Notes: generated by a model not told the origin, from the sequence alone. Positions 27,509-37,231 are shown, counted from the first letter of the stretch. The stretch: DNA of 64,000 nucleotides from CAVTWH01 sp963738365 (GCA_963738365.1 CAVTWH010000008.1:457112-521111); one strand, 5' to 3'. Numbers and translations: made by a program.

Positions 27509-28990
27509 GTGCTGACCGTTCGATTCGCGGCCGTCGCGGCCGGCTCCGCCAGCGTGCTCGCCGTCCCGGTGGCCACCGGTGCGCCGGGGGACGACGCCCC
27601 GACCGGCCGGGCGCTGGTGAGCGTGGCCGGGCTCGATGCCGAGCTGGCCGCCTACCTTGCCGACAGCGAGCACTCCGGCGCCGCCGGGAAGACCCGTACC
27701 CTGCCCCGACCGCTCGGCACCCCGCGCCGGGTGGTGCTGGTCGGCGTGGGCGAGGGCGACCCGGCCGGCTGGCGCTCCGCCGGCGCGGCCCTGGTCCGGG
27801 CGGGCGCCGCCGAACCTGAGGTGAGCCTGGCGCTGCCCGCCGACCTCACCGCCGAAGCGCTGCGCGCTCTGGCCGAAGGGGCGCTGCTGGCCGACTACCG
27901 GTACCGGCTCGGCGCCCCGAAGCCGGACGCGGCGCAGCTGGCCGACCTGCTGCTGACCGGCCCGGAGCCGACGCCCGCCCTGGACCGGGCGCTGCACGCC
28001 GCCCGGGTGGTGGCCGCAGCTACCCGGCTGGCTCGGGACCTGACCAACGCCCCGGGCGCGGACAAGTCCCCGGCCTGGCTCGCCGACCAGGTGACCGGGG
28101 CGGCCGAAGGTGCCGGCCTGGCGGTGCGGGTGTGGTCGCCGGAGCAGCTGGCTGCCGAGGGGTTCGGCGGCGTACTGGCGGTCGGCGGCGGCTCGGCCCG
28201 CGGCCCGCGCCTGGTCCGGCTGGACTGGGACCCGCCCGGTGCCCGGCGGTACGTCGTGCTGGTGGGCAAGGGCATCACCTTCGACACCGGCGGGATCAGC
28301 ATCAAGACCGTCGAGGGCATGAAGCTGATGCGCAAGGACATGGCCGGTGCCGCCGCGGTCACCGCTGCCTGCCTGGCCGCCGCCCAACTCGACCTGCCGG
28401 TCCGGATCACCGTGCTGGCGCCGCTGGCGGAGAACTCGGTCAGCGGTACCGCCTGGCGCCCCGGTGACGTGGTCCGCCAGTACGGCGGGCGGACCAGCGA
28501 GATCCTCAACACCGACGCCGAGGGCCGGGTGGTGCTGGCCGACGCGCTGTCCTACGCCGCCACCCTGGACCCCGACTACCTGGTCGACCTGGCCACCCTG
28601 ACCGGCGCCAACGCGGTCGCGCTGGGCAAGCGCACGGCCGCCCTGTACAGCGACAACGCCCCGCTGGCCCAGGCGCTGGCCGACGCCGCCCGGGTCGCCG
28701 GCGAGCAGCTGTGGCGGATGCCGCTGGTCGGTGACTACCTGGACAACCTGCGCAGCGACCTGGCCGACCTGGCCAACAGCAGCGAAACCGGCGGCGGCTC
28801 GATCACCGGCGCGCTGTTCCTGCGCGAGTTCACCGGGGCCGCCCGGGACCGCTGGGCGCATCTGGACATGTCGGCGCCGTCCTGGGCGGACGGCGCCGAC
28901 GGCGAGCTGAGCAGGGGCGCCACCGGCTGGGGGGTGCGTACCCTCCCCCGCTGGTTGGAGGGGCTGGCCGCCGAGGGCGTCAGCGCCTGA
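27509..28990 (+). CDS. pepA: Leucyl (cytosol) aminopeptidase
   Basis: 493 residues, M17 family. Two-zinc/manganese site: VGKGITFDTGGISIKT (Lys and Asp ligands), MRKDMAGAAAV (Asp) and NTDAEGRVVLADAL (signature with Asp and Glu). The catalytic Arg follows in EGRVV. N-terminal domain about 1-160. It removes N-terminal residues from peptides; some homologues also bind DNA. GTG 27509 was chosen because GGGGG precedes it by 7 nt. Its end overlaps the convergent methyltransferase by 11 bp. Confidence 0.92.
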   Translation: MLTVRFAAVAAGSASVLAVPVATGAPGDDAPTGRALVSVAGLDAELAAYLADSEHSGAAGKTRTLPRPLGTPRRVVLVGVGEGDPAGWRSAGAALVRAGAAEPEVSLALPADLTAEALRALAEGALLADYRYRLGAPKPDAAQLADLLLTGPEPTPALDRALHAARVVAAATRLARDLTNAPGADKSPAWLADQVTGAAEGAGLAVRVWSPEQLAAEGFGGVLAVGGGSARGPRLVRLDWDPPGARRYVVLVGKGITFDTGGISIKTVEGMKLMRKDMAGAAAVTAACLAAAQLDLPVRITVLAPLAENSVSGTAWRPGDVVRQYGGRTSEILNTDAEGRVVLADALSYAATLDPDYLVDLATLTGANAVALGKRTAALYSDNAPLAQALADAARVAGEQLWRMPLVGDYLDNLRSDLADLANSSETGGGSITGALFLREFTGAARDRWAHLDMSAPSWADGADGELSRGATGWGVRTLPRWLEGLAAEGVSA

Positions 28991-29641
28991 CCGCGACCAG
29001 CAGCCCGTCGCCGCTGGGCAGCAGCGCCGGGATCCACTCCTCGGCGTCGCGCAGGTCCTTCACCACGCCCCGGATGAGCACCGTCTCCGGGTCCCGCACG
29101 GCCGGGTCGGCGATCCGGCCGGCGAGCAGGGCGCCGCTGAGCACCAGGACGCCGCTGGGGCGCAGCAGCCGGTGGGCGGCGGCCACGCAGGCGGGGTACT
29201 CGGCCCGGTCGCCGTCCACGAAGACCAGGTCGTAGGCCCCGTCGGCGAGGCGCGGCAGCACGTCCAGGGCGCGTCCGGTGATCACCCGGGTACGCGACGG
29301 CGGGTGCCCGTCCTCGGCGAACAGCCGGCGCGCCATGCGCTGGTGCTCCGGCTCCACGTCGATGGTGGTGAGGACGGCGTCGGGGCGCATGCCGGCGCAG
29401 CAGCCACAGCCCGCTGACGCCGGTACCGGTGCCGATCTCCACCACCGCGCGGCCGGCCACCGCGGCCACCAGGACGCGCAGCGCGGCCCCGGCGCCGGGC
29501 TGGATCGGCGTCACGCCCACCTCGTGGGCCAGCGTGCGGGCCAGCTGCAGCAGCCGATCCTCCGGCGGGTAGCCCTCGACGAACTCGCGGACCTGCGCCG
29601 TGACCGGGTTCGGGATCCGGATGGTGACGGCGATGGCGCAC
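28980..29641 (-). CDS. Class I SAM-dependent O-methyltransferase, frameshifted
   Basis: About 215 residues of the catechol-O-methyltransferase-like family 3. VTAQVREFVEGYPPEDRLLQ opens the conserved region. AVVEIGTGTGVSGLWLLR is the SAM motif I, LTTIDVEPEHQRMARRLF motif II, and YDLVFVDGDRAEYPA the metal-binding acidic motif. One shift near 29394 (an extra C) splits it. The start is unclear: GTG 29641 is 8 nt after AGGAG-type sequence but needs another shift. Position just before htrA matches mycobacterial Rv1220c, where sigE and rseA lie between. Confidence 0.78.
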
Positions 29642-29869
29642 CTCCTGGCATTCGCGCTCCGCCTGACGCGGGGCGCTCCGACTGGCACTGGCGCTCCGGC
29701 GCCGGCCGGCGGGAGCGGGGCCGGGCGGGCCCACAGGGAGAGCGTAGGCAAGCCAGGGCGGCGGTGCGACGCGGCGAACCGTGCGATCCTGGAATCCGAC
29801 GGACGGACAGCGGCCGGCGACCGTATCCGGACGGTCGGGCGGCCCTCGGCGGAGAGTTCGGTAGCGATT

Positions 29870-31136
29870 GTGACGGACCGTAGTGGGTGGCAGGCGCCGC
29901 AGCGCCCGCCGGGCGGCTCGGCGCCCTCGGCGTGGTGGTCGGACGCGCTGGACGACCCGTGGCGGGACCCCGCGGCGCCGGCCGCCGTGGTGGTCCGCCA
30001 GCCGGCGCTGGAGCCGCCGCCGACGCCCGCGGACGCCGCGCCCGGCGGCCGGCGTACCGGCCTGGGGCTGGTGCTGGTGGTGTCGATCGTGGTGGCGCTG
30101 CTGGCCGGGGCGTTGGGCGGAACGCTGGGCTTCCTCTTCGCCACCCGCAACGGGCTGGGCGGCGGTAGCCCGCTCGGCCAGGGCGGGCACCCGCAGAGCC
30201 CGGGCGCGCTGGCGCAGCGCCCGCCGGACTCGCTGGCCGGGGTGGCCCACCAGGTACAGCCGAGCGTGGTCACTGTCAAGATCACAACAACCAGCGGGTA
30301 CGCCCTGGGCTCCGGCTTCATCATCTCCACGGACGGTTACGCGCTGACCAACGACCACGTCGTCGAGGGCGCCACCGGGGCACCGTCGGTCACTTTCAGC
30401 GACGGTACGGTCGCCACCGCCAGCTGGTCGGGGGCCGACGTGGAGTCCGACATCGCCGTACTGAAGATCAACAAGACCGGCCTGCCGCCGGTCACGTTCG
30501 GCGACTCGGAGCAGGTCGCGGTCGGTGACCCGGTGCTCGCCTTCGGCTCCCCGCTGGCGCTGACCAACACCGTCACCGCCGGCATCGTCAGCGCCCTGGA
30601 CCGGGCCGATCGAGGCCAGCGACGACGGCGGCCGACCCGGTACTACGCCGCGATCCAGACCGACGCCGCCGTCAACCACGGCAACTCCGGCGGCCCGCTG
30701 GTCGACGCGGCCGGCCGGGTCATCGGGATCAACTCGGTGATCAAGTTCGGTGCGGCAGCGGCGACGAGGACACCGGCAACATCGGCATCGCCTTCGCCAT
30801 CCCGATCAACCAGGCCAAGCGGATGGCCCAGGACATCATCGCCAGCGGCAAGGCCCGGCGTACCGTCATCGGCGCCACCCTGCAGGAGTCCTACACCTGC
30901 CCCCAACGGTGGGGTACAGGTGGCCAGCGTCGCTCCCGGCGGCCCGGCCGAGCGGGCCGGCATCAAGCCCGGTGAGGTGCTGGTCCGGCGATCAACGGCA
31001 TCCCGCTGACCGAGCCGGCCGACCTGATCGCCCTGGTCCGCAAGTACGCCCCCGGCGAGTCGGTCAGCCTGGAGGTACGCCGCTCGCGCCGGTGTCCACA
31101 ACGGTCCAGGTCACCCTGGCCGCCGACGGGAAGTAA
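29870..31136 (+). CDS. htrA: HtrA/DegP-like membrane serine protease, frameshifted
   Basis: About 420 residues: a Pro-rich cytoplasmic N-terminus, one transmembrane helix (near 65-90, GLVLVVSIVVALLAGALGG), a trypsin-like domain and one PDZ domain. The catalytic triad is visible: His in ALTNDHVVEG, Asp in VESDIAVLKI, Ser in VNHGNSGGPLVD. The PDZ domain has GGVQVASVAPGGPAERAGIKPGEVLV. Six or so one-base shifts (near 30610, 30640, 30755, 30897, 30985 and 31085) mostly mend by adding one G or C. It degrades or refolds misfolded extracytoplasmic proteins. It is followed by tatB as in mycobacteria. Confidence 0.85.
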
Positions 31137-31244
31137 CCGGCTGCGCCGGTGCCCGACCCTTCCGGGTGGCCCGGGGCCTGCGTACGCTGGGTCGCAGGGT
31201 ACCGGTGGCGGGATGTGTGCCGGGCGCGATCAGAGGAGGCCGGG

Positions 31245-31670
31245 ATGCCGTTCCTGGAGAACCTCGACGGGTGGAAGCTGCTCGTCCTGGCCCTGCTGGG
31301 CATGTTCATCCTGGGCCCGGACAAGCTGCCCAAGGCGATCACCGACGGCGTGCGGATGCTGCGCAACCTGCGCGACATGGCCCGCAACGCCACCGGCGAC
31401 CTGAGCCGCGAGCTGGGCACCGACATCCAGCTGGAGGACCTCAACCCGAAGACGTTCCTGCGCAAGCACGTCCTGTCAGCGAGGCGGACGAGCAGGCCCT
31501 GCGCCGCCCGCTGGAAGAGCTCTACAAGGGCGTGAGAAGACGACGTCGAAGGGCCTCTCCGACGACGTCAAGCAGACCGCCTCGGCGCTGAGCGTCACCA
31601 AGTCGGCGGCCACCACGGCGGTCACCGACAAGCCGGCGCCCAGCGCAGCTACGACCTCGACGCCACCTGA
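31245..31670 (+). CDS. tatB: Sec-independent protein translocase TatB, frameshifted
   Basis: About 140 residues. MPFLENLDGWKLLVLALLGMFILGPDKLPKAI is the single N-terminal helix and hinge (GPDKLP). An amphipathic helix follows (VRMLRNLRDMARNATG), then a hydrophilic tail. Shifts near 31478, 31537 and 31650 break the tail; each mends with one G or C (for example GVEKTTSKGLSDDVKQTAS). TatB receives twin-arginine substrates with TatC. GAGGAGG lies before the ATG. tatA and tatC are not in the window, as in mycobacteria, where tatB is also separate. Confidence 0.88.
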
Positions 31671-31695
31671 GGCGTCCGGTCCAGACGCCGTCCGG

Positions 31696-32848
31696 TCAGC
31701 CGCGTCGGGCGGGGGACAGGCCGAGCGGCTTGCCGGCCAGCGACTCGCGGCGCAGCGCCAGCTGGTCGGCCACCGCGCGCAGCGCGGTCGCGGCCGGCGA
31801 ATCCGGGTCGGCTGGTGACGATCGGGATACCCGCGTCGCCTGACTCGCGGACCGCCGGTGTCCAGCGGGATCTGCCCGAGCAGCGGCACCGGTGCGCCGA
31901 TCAGCCGGGTCAGCGAGTCCGCCACGGTCTGCCCGCCGCCGGAGCCGAAGACCTCCATCCGCTCGCCGTCCGGCAGCGTCAGCCAGGACATGTTCTCCAC
32001 CACGCCGACCAGGCGCTGGTGGGTCTGCAGGGCGATGGCGCCGGCTCGCTCGGCGACCTCGGCGGCGGCCGTCTGGGGCGTGGTGACCACCAGGATCTCG
32101 GCGTTGGGCAGCAACTGGGCCAGCGAGATCGCCACGTCGCCGGTCCCCGGCGGCAGGTCGAGCAGCAGCACGTCCAGGTCGCCCCAGTAGACGTCGGCGA
32201 GGAACTGTTGCAGCGCCCGGTGCAGCATCGGCCCGCGCCACACCACGGCCGCGTTGCCCTGGGTGAACATGCCGATCGAGATGACCTTCACGCCGTTCGC
32301 CTGCGGCGGCATGATCATGTCTTCGACCTGGGTCGGGCGGCCGGTCGCGCCGAGCATGCGGGGTACCGAGTGGCCGTAGATGTCGGCGTCGATCACGCCG
32401 ACGGACAGTCCCCGGGCGGCCAGCGCGGCGGCCAGGTTGACCGTGACGCTGGACTTGCCGACCCCGCCCTTGCCGCTGGCCACCGCGTACACCCGGGTGC
32501 GCGAGCCGGGCTGGGCGAACGGGATCACCGGCTCGGCCCCGCCGCCGCCGCGCAGCGAGGTCTGCAGGCCCTTGCGCTGCTCGTCGGACATCACCCCGAA
32601 GTCGATCTCCACCCGTTCGCACGCCGGGTACGGTCAGTGCCGCCGCCGTGATGTCGGCGCGCAGCTTGTCCCGCAGCGGGCAGCCAGCCACCGTGAGCAG
32701 GATCCGGACCAGCGCCGCGCCGTCGTCGGTCAGCTCGGCGCCGGCCACCATGCCCAGCTCGGTGATCGGGCGGCGGATCTCCGGGTCGTTGACGGTGGCG
32801 AGCGCCGCGTACAGCGCGTCGTTCGACGGTCGCGGTGGGGGCTGACAT
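31696..32848 (-). CDS. mrp: Mrp/ApbC-family Fe-S carrier ATPase, frameshifted
   Basis: About 380 residues. The N-terminal MIP18/DUF59 domain (LYAALATVNDPEIRRPITELGMV) is followed by a P-loop ATPase with the deviant Walker A SGKGGVGKSSVTVNLA and switch motifs VGVIDADIYGHSVPRM and VLLLDLPPGTGDVAISLAQL. It is thought to load or carry Fe-S clusters for apo-proteins. The C-terminal CxxC of many Mrp proteins was not seen. Shifts occur near 32830, 32622, 31855 and 31815. A TAGCAT box 7 nt before ATG 32848 suggests a leaderless mRNA. Confidence 0.85.
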
Positions 32849-32861
32849 GACGCCCATGCTA
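32849..32861 (-). promoter_or_regulatory. -10 box TAGCAT before mrp
   Basis: On the minus strand TAGCAT (32861 to 32856) lies 7 nt before the mrp ATG. Confidence 0.45.
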
Positions 32862-33073
32862 CGACCGACGCAGCTGCCGCCCGGCGGCACGGCCGGCCGG
32901 CGGGCGGCCGGGTCGGCAGAATCACAGCGGCGCCGCCAGCCCGGCCCGGCGGGTCGGCGGGGGACACGCCGGGTGTGCCCTCGCGCGGACAGATCGGTAT
33001 CTCACCGTAATAGGGGTATCCGCTGGTAACTCTGGACGAACCTGGCTAACGAATGGGACCATCAAGGGGTAAC

Positions 33074-33104
33074 GCCGCGCGCCTCGCCCCTTGAGGCGCG
33101 CGGC
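33074..33104 (-). terminator. Strong hairpin after the DUF1003 gene
   Basis: A perfect 12-bp GC stem (33074-33085 with 33093-33104) and a 7-nt loop sit directly after the stop of the DUF1003 gene. On the minus strand there is no T-run, so it may be an actinobacterial I-shaped terminator. TTTA follows the stem on the plus strand. Confidence 0.7.
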
Positions 33105-33107
33105 GCT

Positions 33108-33713
33108 TTACTGTGCGGCGCCGGCTCCGCCCCGTCGTCGTCCAGCTCGTCCAGCGGTTCGCTCGAGCCCCTCGCCCGCCGGCACCTGGCGGGCCGACTT
33201 GCGACTCTTTGCGCTCCAGCCGGCGGCGCCGCTGGCGGCCTCGTCCAGCTCCTCGGTCAGCCGGATCAGCTCGGAGCGGACGAAGTCCCGGGTGGCCACC
33301 TCGCCCAGCGCGATGCGCAGCGAGGCGATCTCCCGGGACAGGTACTCGGTGTCCGCCTTCTGCATGCGCCGCCCGGCGCCGGTCCTCCTCCATCGCCAGC
33401 CGGTCCCGGTCGGCCTGCCGGTTCTGCGCCAGCAGGATCAGCGGCGCGGCGTAGCGACGCCTGCAGGGACAGCATCAGGGTCAGGAACGTGAAGGTGTAC
33501 GGGTCGAAGCGCAGTCGCCTGGGGAGCCAGCGTGTTCCAGCCGAACCAGCCGACGATCACCACCGTCATGTAGACGAGGAACCGGGCCGTACCCATGAAC
33601 CGGGCGATCCCCTCCGACCATCTGCCGAACGCCTCCGCGTCCAGCCTCGGCAGAGTCAGCCGGCGCGGCTCGCGCGGCTGGTCGAGCCGGGTGTCCCGGC
33701 GCGGCTCAGCCAC
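33108..33713 (-). CDS. DUF1003 membrane protein, frameshifted
   Basis: About 195 residues. FGRWSEGIARFMGTARFLVYMTVVIVGWFGWNTL is the first transmembrane region of DUF1003. After shifts near 33520 and 33455 the second helix reads FTFLTLMLSLQASYAAPLILLAQNRQADRDR, the family's best-kept part. The cytoplasmic tail has DTEYLSREIASLRIALGEVATRDFVR, a coiled coil. Function unknown. It overlaps the CBS/MgtE-like gene by 8 nt, and this pair also occurs together in mycobacteria. Confidence 0.8.
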
Positions 33714-35016
33714 GGCCGGCCGGCCCGTCGGCCGGGGCCGTGGCGGCCGGCCCGGGCTGCGCCGGCGCGGTCAACTCGACCGTGTCCCGGTCCCGCCAGT
33801 CCGGCGGCAGCAGGTGGTCCAGCACGTCGTCCACGGTGACCGCGCCGACCAGCCGGTCACGGTCGTCCACTACGGCCAGCGCCACCAGGTTGTAGGTGGC
33901 CATCCGGCGGGTGATCTCGGGCAGCGGGGTGTCCGGCGCCAGCGGGTCGATGTCGTTGTCCACCACGCCGCCCAGCAGGTACGACGGCGGCTCCCGCAGC
34001 AGCCGCTGGAAGTGCACCATGCCCAGGTACCGTCCGGTCGGGGTGGCCATCGGAGCGCGCGCCACGAACACCTGCGCCGCCACCGCCGGAGCCAGCTGCG
34101 GCTCCCGGATCCGGGCCAGCGCCTCGGCCACCGTGGCGTCCGGCGTGAGGACCACCGGCTCGGAGGTCATCACCGCGCCGGCCGTCCCGGGCAGGTAGTC
34201 CAGCAGCCGGCGGACCGGCTCCGCCTCGTCCGGCTCCATCAGGTCGAGCAGCACCTCCTGCTCCGGCTTGGGCAGCTCGGCGAGCAGGTCGGCGGCGTCG
34301 TCCGGGTCCATCTCCTCCAGCACGTCGGCGGCCCGCTCCGGCCGCAGCGCACCGAGGATCTCCACCTGGTCGTGCTCGGGCAGCTCCTCCAGGACGTCGG
34401 CCAGGCGCTCGTCGTCCAGCGCGGCGGCCACCTCGACGCGCCGGCTCGTCCGGCATGTCCTGCAGCGCGTTGGCCAGGTCGGCGGCGCGCATGTTGTCCA
34501 GCAGGGCGAGCAGGCTGGCGGTGCCCTGCGCGTTCGGTGGCGGCGATCAGGTCGCCCACCTCGTCCCAGTCCAGCTGGTGCAGGTGGCCGCGGCGGCCCA
34601 GGCGGCGGTCAGCTCGCGGACCGCCACCTTGCGCAGCCGCCACTCGCCGACCGCGTTCGAGCTCCATGGCGATGTCCACCACGGTGGCCGGCCGGCCCGA
34701 GTCGAGGATGCGTACCCGGCGGTCGAGCAGCTCCGCGAGCACCAGCAGCTCACCGGGGCGCTTCTCGAAGCGGCGCAGGTTGAGCGTGCCGGTGCCGAGC
34801 ACGCACCGAGTCGGGCTCGATGGCGGTGACCCGGCCGATGGGCAGGAAGATGCGCCGGCGCAGCGGCATCTCCGCGACCAGCCCGACCACCCGGGGCGGG
34901 CCGGTATCGCGGATCCGCGCGACCGCGTCGCGTACCCGCCCCACCTGGTCGCCGTTGGGGTCGAAGACCGCGAGGCCGGCGAGCTGGGCGACGTACACCC
35001 TCGTCGCCGTCGTCAC
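33706..35016 (-). CDS. MgtE N-domain / CBS-pair protein without channel domain, frameshifted
   Basis: About 430 residues. The N-terminus (VYVAQLAGLAVFDPNGDQVGRVRDAVARI) resembles a PRC barrel. The MgtE N-domain helical repeats follow: LADVLEELPEHDQVEILGALRPERAADVLEEMDPDDAADLLAELPKPEQ-type blocks (near residues 200-265). Then comes a CBS pair ending LVALAVVDDRDRLVGAVTVDDVLDHLLP. No transmembrane helices, so it cannot be the Mg2+ channel itself; it looks like the soluble magnesium-sensing part. Shifts occur near 34800, 34650, 34540 and 34440. It resembles mycobacterial Rv1232c-type proteins. Confidence 0.78.
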
Positions 35017-35050
35017 GATCCACAGCGTAGTTCCCGGCTAGGGTGGCTGC
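35017..35050. promoter_or_regulatory. 34-bp divergent leaderless promoter pair
   Basis: Minus-strand TACGCT (35029 to 35024) is 7 nt before GTG 35016. Plus-strand TAGGGT (35039-35044) is 6 nt before GTG 35051. Both -35 regions must therefore fall inside the opposite gene. Confidence 0.55.
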
Positions 35051-35925
35051 GTGGGCACTCTCCCCTACGAGGTGGTGGACGTCTTCACCGACCGGCCGTT
35101 CACCGGCAACCCGCTGGCCGTCGTCTTCGACGCACGACGCCCTGTCCCGGGACCAGATGCAGGCCGTGGCCAGGGAATTCCACCTCTCCGAGACGGTCTT
35201 CGTGCTTCCGCCGCGGGCCCCGGAGGCCAGCTACCGGGTACGGATCTTCACGCCGCTGACGGAGCTGCCGTTCGCCGGCCACCCGAGCGTGGGCGCCGCC
35301 GTGACGCTGCTGCGGCGCTCGGGCCGCCCGCCGGGACCGCTGGTGCAGGAGTGCGACGCCGGGCTGATCCCGATCCAGGTGTACGACGACGGCCGGGCCA
35401 CCCTGGCCGGCGGTACCCCCACCGTCGGCGCCGCGCTGGACCCGGCCCCGCTGCTGGCCATGGCGGGGCTGACCGGGGACGACTTCGCCGGTCCGGCGCC
35501 CCGGCTGGCCAGCTGCGGCCTGGAGTGCGGCTACCTTCCGGTACATCCGGAGGCGGTGGCCCGGGCGACCTGCGACGCGGCCGCCGCGCAGGCCGCCGCC
35601 CTCGGCCAGCTCATGGTCTTCGGCTGGGACCCGGGCACTGTCACCGCGCACGCCCGGGTGTTCGCGCCCGGCCTCGGGGTGACCGAGGACCCGGCCACCG
35701 GCTCGGCCGCCCTCGGCACTGGGCGTCTGCCTGGTCGCCAGCGGGCTGCTGCCGGCCACCGGCGAGTCGTCCTACACGCTGCGCCAGGGTGCCGAAATGC
35801 ACCGACCGTCCATCCTGGAGTGCACGGTCAGCGCGCGGGACGGGGTGGTCGAGTCCACCACGGTCACCGGCGGAGTCGTCCCGGTGGCCCGGGGCGAGCT
35901 GCTGGTCCCGCCCTTCGTCGGCTGA
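35051..35925 (+). CDS. PhzF-family isomerase/epimerase-like protein, frameshifted
   Basis: About 288 residues. The N-terminal half has YEVVDVFTDRPFTGNPLAVVFDA and HLSETVFVLPP (conserved Glu of the PhzF active site), then TELPFAGHPSVGAAVTLL. The C-terminal half has VFAPGLGVTEDPATGSAA, a strong family signature. Shifts near 35128 and 35716 split it. PhzF proteins isomerise small acids in phenazine and other pathways; most genomic copies, like this one with no pathway neighbours, have no known substrate. Confidence 0.83.
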
Positions 35926-36003
35926 CGCCGCCCTGGCCAGTCGCGGTCGGCTGATGCCGCCGTGGTCAGTCGCGGTCGGCTGACGCCGCCGTGGTCAGTC
36001 GCG
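35917..36003. repeat. 29-bp tandem repeat, 3 copies, over two convergent stop codons
   Basis: Copies 35917-35945, 35946-35974 and 35975-36003. The first contains the phzF stop; the third contains the stop of the convergent gene. Confidence 0.92.
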
Positions 36004-36489
36004 TGGACGCCGGACCCGGTGCAGGCGCAGCGGTTTCGCGGTACGCCGGACCGCCGGGGTGGGCCGGGGCGGCGCGGCCCCGGAGGCGTCCGGCAGCGAG
36101 GCACCGACCTCGGTCGGCTCGCCGGCCGGCGTCAACCGGCTGACCACGCACCCGGCCGCCCACCGGGCCACGGTCTGCGCCGTGGTACCGGCGGCGTTCA
36201 GCCGCTTGCCGGCGAGCTGGCTGGCCACCGGCGTCCACTCCTCGTCGCCGGGGTCCACCCGGGTCACCGTGGCCGGCCAGCTGAGGATGCGGCCACCGTG
36301 GTCGCCGCGGACCGACACGACCGCCGTTGCGGCGGTGGCCAGCCCCGGTGCCGGCTGCTCGCCGGGACCGCTGACCACGTGCAGCGCCCCGTCGATCCAC
36401 AGGCACCAGACGGCGATCGGCGGGCCGGGCGGGATCGTCAACCACGCGACGGCGGCCTTCTTCATCGCCTCGTCGACCAGCGGATGCAT
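35995..36489 (-). CDS. Hypothetical protein, split-barrel (PNPOx-like) fold possible
   Basis: 164 residues. MHPLVDEAMKKAAVAWLTIP, VWCLWIDGALHVVSGPGEQ and GRILSWPATVTRVDPGDEEW give the strand pattern of small FMN-binding split-barrel proteins; this is a weak structural guess. Codon use supports a real gene. No signal or membrane segment. It is between the 29-bp repeat and a 15-bp repeat tract. Confidence 0.6.
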   Translation of the reverse strand: MHPLVDEAMKKAAVAWLTIPPGPPIAVWCLWIDGALHVVSGPGEQPAPGLATAATAVVSVRGDHGGRILSWPATVTRVDPGDEEWTPVASQLAGKRLNAAGTTAQTVARWAAGCVVSRLTPAGEPTEVGASLPDASGAAPPRPTPAVRRTAKPLRLHRVRRPRD

Positions 36490-36508
36490 GCGCCCACCCT
36501 AGCCCCGG

Positions 36509-36643
36509 CCCCTCTGGAGCGGCCCCTCTGGAGCGGCCCCTCGGGAGCGGCCCCTCTGGAGCGGCCCCTCGGGAGCGGCTCACTCTGGAGCGGCTCACTC
36601 TGGATCTGCTCATCTGGATTTGCTCACTCTGGATCCGGCTTGC
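36509..36643. repeat. 15-bp tandem repeat, about 9 copies
   Basis: Nine units of 14-16 bp (core CTCTGGAGCGGC) fill the gap between two minus-strand genes. Units become more diverged toward the right end. No gene was seen in 36490-36655. Confidence 0.92.
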
Positions 36644-36655
36644 CGTGGCCCGGGC

Positions 36656-37231
36656 TCACCCGGGCTCGGGCCGTGCGGCCCGGTCGTGGAACTCCTGGCT
36701 GGTGTAGCGCCACGCCTCGGCGTCCGGCGGCCAGCCGTCCCAGCGACCCTTCGCCAGCAGCGCGGCCAGGAAGCGGTCCGGCTCTGCGAGCTTGGCCCAG
36801 ACCGCCGGCAGGAACGTGGCCCGCCGGCCGTCGGCCGCGATCACCAGCCCGTCCCGACCGGGGCGCAGGGCGGCCAGCAGCTCGTCGGCGTCGCCCGCCG
36901 GTACCGGCTCCAGCGGCGAAAGGACGGAGACCTCGACGTCGAGCGTCGGCCAGTCGGTCGCGGTGACCCGGGGCAGCCGGGGGTCGTCCATGGCGCTCTC
37001 CGCGTTGCGCCACACGTCCAGGTAGAGCGGTCGGCGTGGGGCCAGCGAGCCGACGCAGCCACGCAGTACCCCGCGCGAGGTGAGGGTGACGAAGCAGGCG
37101 CCGGGCGCCGCCAGTTCCGGGTCGTCCGGCCGGGCCGGCGCGTGGGACACGCGGGTGAGCTGGGCGTACACGGCGTCGATCGCCAGCTCCACGAGGAGCT
37201 GCCCCTGCGCCGCCGTGAGCTGCGCGCCCAT
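36656..37231 (-). CDS. AMMECR1 / AmmeMemoRadiSam family A-like protein
   Basis: 191 residues. GACFVTLTSRGVLRGCVGSLAPRRPLYLDVWRNAESAMDDPRLPRVTATDW carries the LRGCxG signature of AMMECR1. DGLVIAADGRRATFLPAVWAKL and WRYTSQEFHD close the domain. AMMECR1-like proteins are widespread; their role is unknown. A TACGGT box 6 nt before ATG 37231 suggests a leaderless mRNA. It is divergent from nuoC with 86 bp between. Confidence 0.85.
   Translation of the reverse strand: MGAQLTAAQGQLLVELAIDAVYAQLTRVSHAPARPDDPELAAPGACFVTLTSRGVLRGCVGSLAPRRPLYLDVWRNAESAMDDPRLPRVTATDWPTLDVEVSVLSPLEPVPAGDADELLAALRPGRDGLVIAADGRRATFLPAVWAKLAEPDRFLAALLAKGRWDGWPPDAEAWRYTSQEFHDRAARPEPG

Noticed and set aside
28980..31136. Hidden sigE-rseA between the methyltransferase and htrA
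   Set aside because: Only about 230 bp separate the two starts and no sigma-70 region 2 or 4 motif was found in any frame.
36509..36643. CRISPR array
   Set aside because: Units are directly adjacent, 15 bp, with no spacers and no cas genes. The other repeats are also adjacent direct repeats.
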